Source: Mycteria americana
Taxonomy: Eukaryota; Chordata; Aves; Ciconiiformes; Ciconiidae
DNA length: 64,000 bases
Assembly (NCBI RefSeq): GCF_035582795.1
Contig: NC_134366.1
Span: 35,303,926-35,367,925, forward strand
Direction of reading: 5' to 3'
Shown piece by piece: positions 14,020-27,319 of this stretch (position 1 is the stretch's first letter; each line of letters starts with the position of its first letter). The position numbers and the translations under genes were made by a program. The notes beneath the pieces were generated by a model. That model did no database searches. It was not told the origin of the DNA and saw nothing but the letters and a program-made list of their open reading frames with translations.

Positions 14020-14800
14020 CAGTCACCCAGCATAAACCTTCCTGAACCAGAGGGCTGGAAGAGACCCAAGAAAGTCACCCTGTATATCCTCAAGGCAGGA
14101 TCAGCTATACCAGTGTCATTCATGAACGATGCTTGTTCAAATAGTTCTTCAAGATTTCCAATGCTAACAATGCCTAACCATCAGCAATCTCTGCTTCACT
14201 CTCCTTAAAGTTAAAAGGACTGTTTTTCCCTGATATCTATCCTGAATCATCTTTGCTCATCATCATCATCATTGTTTTCTGCTGGACATTTTCCAGCTGG
14301 CACACACCCTTCATGAAGCCTTTTGCCCAAAGCCAGGTAGCATACTCTCACTGAGGCATTCCCAGTGCTGAACACAGCAGAAGGATTATTTGCCATGTCT
14401 TGTAATCTATATTCCTGCCTAGCATATCTCAGGAGGGTGTTTTGTAACAGCATGACATTGTTGACTTGTGTCAAGATTTCATTCAACCATAAACTCATAC
14501 CTTCCTTTCCATAAAAATGCCACCTAGTCAGTTATCACGACTAGCCTGCAGCCTGTACTTGTTCAACTGGTCATTCCCCACCGCGTTTAGTTCCTAGAGC
14601 ATGTCCCTATTGAATATCTCCCTATTTTTTCAGACAATTTATCCAGTTAGTCAAGATCATTTTGAATTCTAATCCTGTCCTCCAGCTTCCAGTCTTTCTC
14701 AACTTGACATTCTCTGGAAATATAATAAGCATATTCTTTTTGCCCTCTAGGTCATTAATGAAAATATTTAATATAACCCAATCAGGGAAAACTCATTTAT
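14020..14800 (-). mobile_element. Ancient CR1-like LINE, antisense, strongly diverged
   Basis: The plus strand contains, in order, segments typical of antisense CR1-family copies in birds and reptiles. These include 'gagggctggaagagaccc' (about 14051) and 'aacagcatgacattgttgact' (about 14447). Further on are 'tcaagatcattttgaattctaatcctgtcctcc' (about 14651) and 'ctaggtcattaatgaaaatatt' (about 14748), the complement of the RT motif region. The divergence and indels are high, so this is an old copy. Confidence 0.65.
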
Positions 14801-17800
14801 GCGTCTGGTAGCAGGAGGGATTCATAGAGAAGCAATCAGTAAAAGTTGGTAGGCAGATGCATTTAACTGTTACAATTACCTCTTCTTCTCAGTCAGCACA
14901 CTTTGACATGAATGCAAACAATTCAAGTTCAGGCTGTACAATTTAAAAATCCAAATATGATTGCATCTGTTCTCATCTGAACATTCCGTTTCACAAGGGA
15001 CCCATTTCAAAGCTCATTATAGTTAATGAATGGCCCCTATAAATTTCAGTGGCCCATGAATCAGGCTCAAAAAGAAGGCTAAACATGATCCTTCACCAAC
15101 ACTAAAATAAAGTTCTGCAGAAGTCAGCATTTGATTTTTAAAAAAATATTTTCATTAATTAAATGAATTAATCAGCAAAACTGGCAAAAAATGGGGTTTT
15201 CTCAAACTTTGGGTTTTCATCAAATGATCAAGGAATAAATTAAGTAAATTTCAATTTTACTATGCAAACATCTAAGGGTAAATGAATAACCCACTCAAAC
15301 CTAATTACCCAAGTAATATCTCAGCATGGGTTGATGGTGGGCCTCACCAGAACAGAACCATGAGTTCAGGGTTGGGCTATTCCAGCTCTCGCAGAGTTTG
15401 AAATGCTAAATACGGATTAGAGTATCCTACAGCCTCCAGCAGTCAAATAATTTTGCAATTTTGTAGCTAATCACTTGATGGCTTATCTCCATAGATTCAG
15501 AGATAGCAAACTCATTGTAGAGGACTGCTGTGATTACCTCCATAACGCTTATCAGGGAGTTCCTTAAACTAATTCCTGCCTAGACTACATTTTATTTCCT
15601 TTAGAAAATAAAAGCAATTAAAGAGTTACCATTAGCAAGAGTTTTACTGTAGCCTTTGGTGATGATTCCAGTAATTGGTTATTCTAATTCCAATGACTGG
15701 TTATCATCACCATTAAAATTTTGCAACCTGGAGTCTAAACTTGGCTCATATCAGCCAAGCTTGCAAAAAAATGAAACTCAAGGATTGCAAGAACCTTTCC
15801 CTTTTTCCATTTTCCATACAAATACTTCAGGTGTAACCACATGAGCTAGAAGTAAGTGTTCTTACAGTCTTTTTTATCCAGCAACCAGTTGTTCAGTCAT
15901 TCCTGCGGATCTTCACGAAATTCTTCTTACTTTTCCTGCATCTTCGTTCAACGTAGTTTTGAGTCCTCTTTTAGTGCAAGTACATGCTGTTGCTAAATAG
16001 CAGGCTAAGACACACAATCTGTGCATCTTGACAAGACAGGGGTTTTTTTGAATATGATCATTTCAGCTACCACTAGATGTCCACAACATTCAAATAAAAG
16101 CCCTCTGCCCTTACACACTGGAGGCAGACATCACCAGAATTTCTTATTACGACTTATTTTCTACTGTTTGGACCATCTTTACAGATTCTTCCCAGTCAGC
16201 TGCCCTTCTTCTTCCTTGCTGCATTCCAACATCTAATTCTGCAGCTAACTTTCGGCAGTGCCCCTTATGTGTGCCAGTTAAACTCTCTGAGTTTAACAAC
16301 GAAGACCTGTTGCTTTCTTTTTGTGTGAACTCATTCGTGCCAGGGTATCAGCAAGAGAGCAGTCACTGCTGAGAGTAGGGCAGCCCAGCAGTAATGCTGG
16401 GCAGGACACTGTCCCTGTAAAAGCCTTAGGTGACAATACACACAAATGCAAAAAAGGCTGTTCTTTCAAGAGAGAAACGGAGGGAGGATGGAAGGGAGGA
16501 AAAGGAAGACTATTGAGAGGCAGGCTAGAGTACCATCTCTGAATGGACAGATTGTATTTCTTAAAGATAAGCTTATAATGTTTCACCTTTGCATTTCTTA
16601 CAGCTAAGCTTATAACATTTCATCTTACTGTATTTTGTTTAACGGTAAGATTTGTCTTTTTCTGAATTTCAGTTACCTTGATTGTCTTCTTCAGGATGCC
16701 TTATACATCAGGTCTTCTGTCCGTCACTTTGAGAATCGTTCTTTCCCTCCAGGGTGCAAGCTGAGACTGTTAGAAGTGTATGGCTCTCTGTTTGCATAAG
16801 GTTGAATACTTTTTCTTGTGTAAGACAGTTTAGTGAATTGGTGGTCTAGCTGGAAATATCTGATTTATATTTTGAAATCCGGAAAAGAAAAGCCCAAACC
16901 GTGTGACAGTTGGGAACCTTCAGCTGGGACAGTCACTTACCCTGCTGCTCGCCCAGGCCCTCCAGTCTCTTGTCCTGCTCACTTGTTTTGACTTGTTTCA
17001 GATGCTTTAGGGAACTAACTGTGAATATGCCTATATGAAAAGTGTTTGTTTTTTTACAAACCCTCAAGTAGATGCTTGCTGCAATAGCATTGCTTCCACC
17101 CGAGCTTTGCCAGAGAGGGATAGTCTAGCCTATCATCCTATAAAAATATGTTCTTTATCTTTCAGTAGACAGGACAAGTATTGACCTGAGCACCCAGCAC
17201 AAGACCTTCAGTGTTGACTGAAGTCTTCACGCACTCTTCCCGTGCTAATAATAGACCTAATTAGTATGTATATTGTTCCTAAAAAGACCTTTTTTGTGTC
17301 AAAAACATAGGAAAGAGAAATTCAGTATATCATTATAGACTTCACTTGTGATTTTTAGCTAGCTGCTTCAGTATCTGTGTTTTAGTTTTACTTTCAGGAA
17401 GTAAATTTTGACACTTTTGGCTGGAAACCACTGTGAAAATGTGAAAACCTTCTCAGAATAGTTTTGCAAATAAAGCAAAATAAGGCTTGTCTTTTCATGG
17501 AAATTAACAGGCTATCTAATAAGTTCAGATTTGTTGTGAAGGTCATAACTCCCTGTATCAGTAGTGTTCTATAGACAGGAAATTTTATATATTTAAATAT
17601 GTAACTTTCCTGTTAAATTTTGAAAGTACCCCAGGTATTCTTGTAGTTTATTTGAACTGCAGTATAACTTGGGCACATTTCCACCTTTCTTCCACTTAAA
17701 TGTGTACTTAACCATTACAACTGCTGCATTTTGATTCTGTGACTCTTGGAAGGAGGATAAGAGCTGCTCCTTACTCAGTGGGAAATAATATCTTTTAAAC

Positions 17801-20800
17801 AGCCCTAAATCCATCCTAAATATGCTGCTTTCCACATTGCTATAGTCCTGTGACACAGAATATCATCGTGATAGCAGTTTTACTCTCCAGCTTCCCACAG
17901 GGAGGAATGCAACTGGTCCTGGTGGCAGGATTTGCAGTATGTGAGATGCCTTCCCATCAGTTAAAAGTGAAATCTAAGGTTCTGCCTGCTCAGGGAAAAT
18001 CGTTGACTTAACTTTGTCAAACAAAAAGAATTCTAGAATGATTCCACATGCAGAAACTAGGTTGTAAGGCAATACCTTTTAAGGCAAGTAATGTGTAGTT
18101 CGGTGACTTTAGTTTGCAAGCCTTTTTGTACCAGGTTCTGTGTTGAACAGTCTTTTGTTAATGAATTAGTTTATGAGTCTGGGATAAGTGTGCTACAATT
18201 CTCTTCTGAATTTCACTTATTAGAATAAACCATCCTATTATGTCAGTTACACAGATCTGTTTTATGTAAGAGGATAGTGAGTTTTGGTCAGTGATACTTG
18301 GTCAAATGTAAATGCAGCCTCAAGAAAACAGGCAGCCTCTAGTCATATTCTAGCCTCTAGGAACATATTCTTGTACAGATCAAAAAACGTAAAGATTACT
18401 CTGAGTTCATGAGAATCTGTTTGCCAGTGTTGCACATGTGAAGTTAAATTTGTCTTTATTTTTAAGTGATTTCTTATGTAAACCATCCTCATATGATCAA
18501 ACTACCAGTCTGCCTCCATACCTCTCTTCACAGGAACTCTTGTATCTGCTGGCTGGTTTGAGGGGCAATTAGCTTTCCAAAAATTATAGGAGACAGGCAG
18601 CTAGGTAGTGGAGATTATTACTGTACCTCAATTAAAGAGAAGGCCAAGCTCACGTCATGTTACACATTAGAGTATCTATACAGCACAGCAGTTTTTGTAA
18701 ATGTTCCCATTGCAGATTAAGCTTTCATCAGACTTCACATCTCTGTAAAGATACAGATCTCTTTGTTGGTTGGCATGAATCCAAGAGAAAGCAAGCATCA
18801 TTTGATCTCTGGAGCAAATGCTTAGTTCTGCCTGTATGCATTTAGCAGTTAGATAATGCCTGGGGGCAACGTGACTGAAATTCTGCTCTCTTCTCGGCTT
18901 GGGTACCTCTGCTCTGACTACTTGGAAGTCCTACCTTGTAGGGTCCCAGGCAAGTGATGATTTCACAGGAAATGGAGATACACTGCTGTGTCCTTCCTCT
19001 CATCCTTCTTTAAAAGCAGTTTCCTGTACATTATGTAGGGAGTTAAACCCTGATGATGTACGTGGGGAATCCTCAAAGCACATCAACAGGATCAAGCTCG
19101 TAAGGGACCTGGCAGGATAAGACACCAAAGTGGTCAGCCATACAGAGCCTGAGGGCACGTACAGAGATGCATACCCAGGCACACAGGGACCTGTAAAGTA
19201 AGGTACCTATAAGTGCTTCCCGGTTTGGCAGCAGCCAAGTGCCTATGTTCTATTCCTATTCCTGTTCTCTTTATTGGGTCTTATCTTGCATTTTTTTGGC
19301 AGCAGTGGAAAGGGAAAAACCTTGCCTACTTTCTCTGCTGGTATTATACTCTCTGGAAATATAGGTTATGCCTCAGAAGACTGAAATGCCAAACTAGAGA
19401 AAGCCATGCTAGTAAGGGAAGCACCATAGCAAAATCAGCCTTGAGATCTGCCCATAACCAAGATCCTCACTTCTCCCACCTGTCCTCAAGCACCTTACCA
19501 TGAAGGCACAGCCTGAGGTCTTACTGACTTTTCAGCTCAATCTTCACCCAGGCAAAGTCCCAGTAAAATCAGCATTTCAATGAGAATGAAAATTTGTCCA
19601 ACAAAGACTAAACACAGATTTTATCAGAGAAGTTATTACAGTTGGGCTAGAGATGTCAGCTGACAAAAAAAGTAAGGGAAGGATACCAAGTTTAGCAAGA
19701 TCATGATGACTACTATTAATAGGGGAGGTGTGGCTAAATTATGTGCCAAAAATGTATCTAGTAGATGCAGCAATTCCCTTCTGATCCCTCCTGTGCCTGT
19801 AGAAACACAATAAATTATATGAAAGTATTTGTAACACAACTTTCTTGAATTAACCCTGACTTCACAAGTGCATTTTTCTCTGCTACCAAATGGCAAAATC
19901 CACACATCTTATTTTAAACATATCACAGCAGGTAAAATGTGTGCTCAGCCCAAAATCAGGAAGTGTAATTACCAAGCATTTTACAAAAGGCTTCATATTT
20001 AGATCTTTGGTCTCTCCCTCACTCCTTTCCCACTGTTTACGTGAAGAGAAGTGCTGATGTGAATATTTTCTTGAGTTTCATTTTTTGAAAACTTCTGTTA
20101 ATTCTCCCATGAGCATTTTGACAGCAAGCCAACAATTACATTATGAAACAAACTTGTCTTTCTCCTAGCAAACTGCAGAATCAAAACCAAATAGAAAAAT
20201 ACTACCATAAGAAAAAAGACTTGTTAACTAGGACCATTAGCCATGTTTTATTCTTGGCTTTCATCTTTTATTAAAGTTTAATTGAAAGATATTGAAAGTA
20301 GGCAGTCTATCCCGTATAATGTGTATTATCTCTAGGAGGCAACACAGTTTCTCCTATTGTCTGCAATAGTGTTATATAGTATTACTGGCAAGAAGAAATA
20401 TCATTGCCTACTGTAATTTAAGAACAAAAAGTACTGAGGCAAAAGGAGGAAGACCTTTTGTTCTGCTTATCTGTATTTCAACTTGGACATATTTGTGATA
20501 GATTTTTACAGCCACTCTCTGATATGCCGTGATGCTGAATAAAATGTACCTTGGAATATTTACCTGCCAAGAGGCAAGAGGGGAGAGATGTGGAAACCTA
20601 CCACCTTGGCTAATAATTAGAAGTCCATCATCTTTCTCGCCTCTGACTCATACAGTCAGAAAAAACCTAATGTTTGCCACAGCAAGTGAAAATTAGCAGG
20701 GCCTGACATGAATATAAATGCTAGCCAGGTTGTGATTTAATGTCTATAAAACATTTTAAACCCTTACATACCATATGTTTTGTAACTGAACTCAATTTGG

Positions 20801-22199
20801 GTACACAGTAGCTACCCAGAACAGAAGCAAGATCCACATCATGGTTTTGATATCAAGTGCATTTTTTCATTTATGAGTAAAAACAGGTCAGACTGAATTC
20901 TTGGTTCACTGTGTCATGAAGGGAGACCAGGCAAAGAATTAGGCAGAACTACAAATAAATATATTTCATCTACTTTTTCAAGGATGTCCTCGGTAAAAGT
21001 AAATTTTTCAGGATCCAAGTCTTTCAGAATTCACAGAGGTTTCAAAAGTTTTTTCTAATAAAGATATGCTGTTTGCATGTGTTTTCAATTCATTCATCCT
21101 TCTAAAAATTCTGTGCTTGGCAAAATGGGAGGTAAATTTAGTCTGCAGCTGTTCCCACAGGCTGTTGAGTTTAATTGAAAGTAAATGTGACCCAGCGTCA
21201 AAGTGGGCATTAAAACAGAAGACTACTGGAAATCTTAGGCTTGGTGCATGAGATTGATAAACTCCCCAGCTGCTGAGCAAGGGATGCATTGCATTGCTGT
21301 ATGTGTGAGTGACACCAGAGCTCTGGAGGGAAGAAGTCCTACTCTGGACCCCTCTAAAAGATGAGATCTGTGTTTGTCCTAACACAGAAGATGGCTGTAC
21401 AGAGTTAGCAGTGTGCTGCTGCATTCAGCACAGTAAGCAGTTGAAAACTGTATTTGGCAAGTGTTTTCCCCTTTCGGCTTTGTCCTTTCATATGTATATG
21501 GATAAGCAAATTAAACCCCATTCTTAGTGTGGTAATGGCTCGACTATCCAAAGGAAAGCAAACACACACTGCAGACAGTGATACTGCCTCTTACTGACAT
21601 TCCAGGTACCAATTTCTTACCAGTTCGGGATTTCCTCCTTGAGACAGCCTGTTTCCATTGCCCAGCTAAATTCCTCACCCAGTCTAGCACCCTTTGCGAT
21701 TCAGCAGTTTCACTTTGTAAGTAATTTATATTTATCTGGAGAAAACCTGCAATGGCTACAGGCAAATAGTTGTGGCTTGCCTGCTTTCCCCTGCTAGAGG
21801 CGAGGAGCACAGGACTTGCCTGGCGACTCTGAGAAGGCAATTGTTTGTTAGGGGCGGGTTGGGGAGTTTTTGGTTCGTTTTGGTTTTTTGGGGTGGGTTT
21901 TTTTTTTTTTTTAGTAGGCAAGGTTTGCAGGGTTAGGCAACATCTTCACACCAGATCGATCACTTTAATGGAAAAGAAAATCCTCATACCTGTTGCCAGG
22001 CATTCATGTCTGATCTTCAGGTATGAACATTAAAAAAAAATAATCTCTGAGGTGTGGAGGAGAGGAGGCGACTGAAGGCTTAAAAACATGCGAGGGCTGT
22101 GTAAGAAGGGGCAGCAGTGAAGAGGGGAAAGCCCCTGCAGTTCTGAGCATTAAAACTTCTTCCTCCGAGTAGTTCAAAATCTGATGGTCTGTTCCTTGC
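14801..22199. other. Gene-free AT-rich intergenic DNA
   Basis: Non-coding by inspection. ORFs are short and in overlapping frames. A T/G-rich low-complexity patch lies at 21843-21912. No ABC-transporter-like exon is visible, although ABCB5 flanks SP8 on this side in mammals. Confidence 0.55.
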
Positions 22200-24400
22200 A
22201 ATCGGAGGCAGGAAAGCAGGCGGCGTTAGTACTTTGACATCTCGTTTGCAGGCTGAAGGTATTCTCCTTGCCGGCCACCTTTCCTCTGAGAGGACACCTT
22301 TGCTCGGTGTGCCCATTCCGCTGCAGTCTCCTCCCCAACAGCCCCGAGCCCCGGGAGCCGCCGCCTCCCCGTCCCGCGGGGGTGCAGCGCGGGGAGAGCC
22401 TGCCCGCCTCCCCCGTTAGCCCTTCCCAAATCCGTTGCCAACGGGGTTGTAAGAATTTACAACGACTGCGAGCTCGGCAGCAGTGTTAATGAGGTGTGGA
22501 GCAACTCCAGCCGGCAGGAATACACTTTCTGCCTTTGCACGCACGGTGTAGGGAACACCCGACCTACCCTGAGAAGTTGAAGTTTAAAAATATAAGAAAG
22601 TACTTTGAAGCGTCCCTTCGGGCCTGAGTTCTCCCCAGTATAACTCTCAAAAAAAAAGCCGCCTCCGACCTAGCGTTAAACCACATGAATGAGTTTAGCA
22701 ACGCAGTCAAAAGCTCCCTGTCACCCTGTCAGCTCCCCCCTAGCAGCTCTCAAAAAATTCGGGGGTGGAACACCTAAAACAGATCCCATGCCCTAGTGCC
22801 TGCTTTCGCATTTCCCGCGTCTCTCCATCTGCGACGAAGACATCGTCCTGCCCAGGCGGGGAGGCCCGGCCGCCCCATCGCCCCGCCGCCGGGGCCTCGG
22901 CAGAGCCGGGGGGCTGCAGGTACCTTCCCCCTCTTTTCCGTGGAGATTTGCTTTCCCGTAAAGGCGAGGAGCTGCGCCTCTGCCCGCAGACCATTTGCTC
23001 CGTAAATAAATAATCCCACCCTCCTAACGAGCATCGCGGGGTGTCCCTTGGGGGGGGGAGCAGGGTAAGAAGGGGGGGAGAGGACAGCTCTTCCCCGGGG
23101 GGGGGAGGGAACTGGCTGTGATTAAAAAAAAAAAAACACAAAAAAAAACGAGTTTGAAGGACACTTGCGGCGCGTGTCTGCGAAGCCTCACTTAGCCTCC
23201 CAGGTGGCGGGGTGCTGCTTTTTGGGGAGGGGGTCGACAGCTCAGCGGTAGTCCCCACTCGAGCAGCCCAGGAAATATTCCTGCAAAATCCACACGCACA
23301 TCGGCGCCCGCTGCGAGGACTCGTGTGATGCCGGCGGGGGCGGCCGGGAGGCGCGTCCGCGCCTCCCGGCCGCCCCCGCCGGCATCACACGGGTCACCCG
23401 CGGAGCTGCGCGGAACCCGGGAGGGTTCCCCCCTCTGCCACCGGTGCAGCTCGGTCTCCCCCCATCGCGGGACAGCCCCCCCCCACCCGGGACCAGCCGC
23501 CGACGGGGCGCACACGCCGGGTGGCGCTGCGAGCCCGCGGCAGGACCGGCCACGCCGCACCCCTGTGTGCGTGTGTGTGTGTGTCTGTGTCCGAGCCGGG
23601 GCAGGAAAAGGGAAGGGGAGGGATGAGGAGGCAGCTCCCCCCCTCCCGAAAGAAGCAGCCCTGCAGCGATGGGGAGAAAAGTCCAGGCGAGGTGCAAAGC
23701 CTGCCGCCCAGCAGCAACCGGGATGGGCGAGTGGCTGGCTTCAGTGCCAGCGGAAGGTGCGCTGGGCAGCTGGAGGTTGCACCGAATATATAGGCACACG
23801 CATACACATGCTCCTGTCTCAAGAGATGTGGCCGGGAGTAAAGTACAGTGTGTTGCCGGCGGAAAAAAAAAAAAAAAACAAAAAAAACAAAACCAAAAAA
23901 ACATTATTTGCCCCGTCGCCGCAAAGGAAACTTGCACGGCGTTACATCTCCCCAAGGGCAAACGCTGTTCAAAAGGAGCCTCCCGCTCATCCATCGCTCT
24001 TTCCCTAACCAGGAAGGAAGTTTCGGTGTCACTATTTGAGGAGCTGCAGTATTATAAGCACAGAACCCTCCCTTCTCCGTCCCCGGCCCGAAGGGAAGCC
24101 CTGGGCCCCCAGCCGGAGCAGGGGCTGCCCCGCAGCACCGCCGCCCCGGGGCGACCGACGCTTCACCTGCAAAAGTTGCGGTGCTCCGTGACTGCTTTTT
24201 GCACTTTGCAGAGCAATATCGCTCAGCCTGAAGAACAGAAATCTCCAAATACCAAGACCGAAGTCGCTCCCCAGGAGATGGGTCCAGTATGCGGCCTCTC
24301 ACCGGGCCTTACAGGCAGTATAAATACATCTCTTGCAGAACTGTTCACCGCTCAAGGAGTAATGTGGGGTCCCAGTTTGTTTCGAAATCCACAAGTGTAA
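22200..24400. promoter_or_regulatory. GC-rich CpG island 3-5 kb downstream of SP8
   Basis: A sharp rise in GC and CpG from about 22220 to 24200 between AT-rich flanks. It includes C/G homopolymers, a GT-rich stretch near 23565-23592 and A-rich runs at 23122-23150 and 23863-23903. Long overlapping ORFs on both strands reflect the GC content, with none recognisable as protein. A TATAAATA motif occurs at 24318-24325 on the plus strand. It could be a distal SP8 regulatory island or the promoter of a non-coding transcript. I cannot tell which. Confidence 0.5.
23318..23395. repeat. Near-perfect palindrome with 34-nt perfect arms, 2-nt spacer
   Basis: The arms 23322-23355 and 23358-23391 are exact reverse complements separated by TC. 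Pairing continues outward for three of the next four base pairs, to 23318/23395. It sits inside the GC-rich island downstream of SP8. The resemblance to the promoter palindrome (perfect arms, almost no spacer, extreme GC) suggests a common origin, possibly technical. Confidence 0.93.
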
Positions 24401-27319
24401 AATGGAGTTATTCTGTATTTAGAGTGCCCCACTAAAGCTCCTATGCAGTGTTGCTTGCCATTATCCCCTATTTCCCTAATCCCTTTTTTAAAAAAGTGAA
24501 TAATTCCAAGCGGCAGTTAGAAAACCATAGAACTGGAAACGCAGTAATTGTCCTAAATGGCGCAGTTTTTCTCAATGCACACCTTCCTGATGTGTAACAA
24601 TTTCCCCATACGCTTTAGCACAAGACGGCCAACTAGCCTGAAAAGATATCACACACACAATAGTTGAAAAATTGGTGTTCTACATTTTAAAGAAGATATT
24701 GCAGAATGTGCCTTCCTCCCTGGAAATGTTGAGGAATTTTTTTTCATATCGTTAGGATAATAAGGCAAAGTGCAATGGAGCGAGCTGAGAAAGCAGACCC
24801 TGATTTATGCTAAGAAACACAAAGTTATTCTGATACAGCAAAAGAGTTTTGTCCTTTTATCATAAATCTGGTGAAAGCGTGAGCAACCGCTCACCTAATT
24901 TGTTCACACCTTTTCCCGGCTCTTTCTTCCCAAAGCTAAACCAGAGGTCGCTTCACAGAATGTAACTGAAGTGTGGCGGGTTTCGGCAAGTGCATACTTA
25001 CAACCCTTCGTACTGAAAGATTTGTTGGACTGCATCACGTATCCTTACCCCGCCACCTTTACAGCTGTGAAGGTGTTGACGGGTGGGTTAGCCATCACAT
25101 ACACAAATAAAGTGTTTGAGATTTCATTTCTTGCTTTCTACTTTCACATTCCTAGACTGGAAGCAAAGGAGAAGCCAACACCCTTTGATCGCTGTTTAGT
25201 CTCAGCAGGCACAGGCCGAGAGTAGTGGGAAGGGCACTACGGCAGGCAGAAATGAAGTGGTGTTTTAAATCGCTTCAGCTGCGCACATCTCCCATTACTG
25301 CTCTATTGAAAATTTAAACTGGAAAATGACAATGAAAAGCCGGAATAATGGGAAAAGCAGGACACGAAATTCGATAGACACTGCTAGAGCTTGAAGGGGA
25401 GAGACTTAAAAGGTCAGAGAGCAAACGGGAATGGCCACAATCATCTGAAGGCAGTTGGAAGGTAAGTTGATGGACACCGGTTTGACCTGCGGGTCAGCAA
25501 ACTAGTTTAACTCTACCTTGATCTGCACAACGCAGAGACAAGTTCCCGGCTCCTATCAAACAACTCAATGCCCTTATCTGGAAGGGTTTAGTAAAAGTAA
25601 ATCAACTACAAAAAGGAGCTATTCAGCCTTCAAGTGCTGGGTTTTGCTGGTAAAAAAAAGAAAAAATATGTGTGTTCTCACACAGCCTGGATGCAAACCG
25701 ACAGCTCCTGAGCAGCAGAAACACACGCTCCTTCCCGGGGGAAGGATGAGTTTTGTCGCTGGCTCTATCCCACTGCCAGACTGCCCTGTGACGGAGCAAC
25801 CAGTGCCCTAAACAAAACAGCAAGCTCCTGGCTAGCGGCGTTTTGCTAGTGCCTTCTTTTCAGGGGGATATCAGAGAAGCAGTACTAGAAGTTACCCACT
25901 GCTCTGTTTCCCTTTCCTTTTCACTTGGTGTTCAAGCCATTCCATCAGGACGGAAACCTCCAGGTAACATAAACGCTGCCTCTCGCTCCCATTGGGGAAA
26001 GCTGGTGCTGCTATGCCCCTCCATTTAAATGGCATTAAAAAAAAAAAAAAAAAGAAAAAAAAGGAAAAAAAAAAGCAGAGCAAACTGTTGCTTTGTTTCA
26101 GTAGGAAACTTTGCAGGCCTCTGATGGTTGCATCTGTAATGAAGCAAATTCAGAATGCAGCTCAGAGAAACTCAAGCAGAACAACTCCTGTTTCCAGTGG
26201 ACATTAAAAGCCCCTTCTAATCTCTACACCATGCAGAGAACCAGAATCTTCAGTGCGCCTGGAGTTGACTCGTCTCCACTTTTTTGCTCTGCATTTTAAT
26301 ACCTGCTGTTTAGGTTATCGCTAATAACCTGCTTTACAAGTACGCACAAAAGATCTTTCTGCTATGCACATTCCATGCTCTAGCCCTGATTTTGCAGTAC
26401 CCCGAAAGTGAGCATCGCCCCCCTATGTAATCCAAGAGGCCAGATTTCCAAACAGGAACAACACTTCCCCATTTCCCCCCCCCGCCCAAAAAAAAGTGTT
26501 AAGAGAAAGCGTTAGCGTTTGGTTTTGCTAAAACGCTAAGCAAACGCCGTAAGTGCTTTTCTATCTCGAGCAAAAGACGCCAGGTTTTAGGAAACCCTGG
26601 CAATAGTGTTTTTATTGTTGTTCGGGGACAGTTTTTTTTTTTAAACGACACAGCCAGGGCGGTGGCGCGGGAGCGGCTGGTTGGCAGCACCCCGCAGCCC
26701 TTGAAATCGCCGCGGTTCCCGGTCCTGCGGGGAAACGCCCCCGGACGAGAAGGGAGTTTTCACGCACAACCGCGAAGTTTCCCACCCCCGAGCCCTGCAG
26801 AAGTTAGCGCTCGCTACGGCAATTAGCATCGCTCCCAGCCACAAACACGTCGCCTAAAAATAAAAGCGGCGGACCACTTTTTATGTCGTCCTTGAAAGCA
26901 GTACCGACCCTCCGCATTTCGGTATCAAATCGCCCTCAGAATGGCTCTGGCGCGATGCGAAGTCTGAGGAGGAGGCGTATGCAAAGCAGTCCCTCACACA
27001 CAGGCGGTTTTGCGACAGGCACCGTATCGTTAGTTTGGTAAAAATAATTAAAAAAAAAAAAAAAAAGGTATTAATGCCTTTCCTTTAGTTTCCTCTACCA
27101 GTGCATTACGAAAAGCAGGAAGCAGAACGCCAGCTCAGTCGTTCAAACGCCTCCGAGCTGCTCTCGTTAGGTGCTACCGTTACGACGGGACGGAATTCGT
27201 TGTATTTTCACTTTTCTCAGAAACTCCAGACAACGACTCGGGCCATATGAATTCAAAGTAAATCATTGCCTGCAACGGTGGAATTAAAAAGAAGCAAAAC
27301 AACTGGCTGACCTAAGGTA
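24401..27319. other. Non-coding DNA between the downstream island and the SP8 3' end
   Basis: Mixed composition with a small GC-rich patch (26640-26860) and A-rich low-complexity tracts at 26036-26074 and 27050-27066. No recognisable gene. Confidence 0.55.

Noticed and set aside
1..22000. Exons of ABCB5, expected near SP8 from mammalian synteny
   Set aside because: No Walker A/ABC signature or transmembrane-rich exon could be found on either strand, so I do not claim it.
23242..23994. 250-aa minus and 227-aa plus frames in the downstream island
   Set aside because: Overlapping open frames on both strands, caused by GC richness and the palindrome. No domain or splice support.
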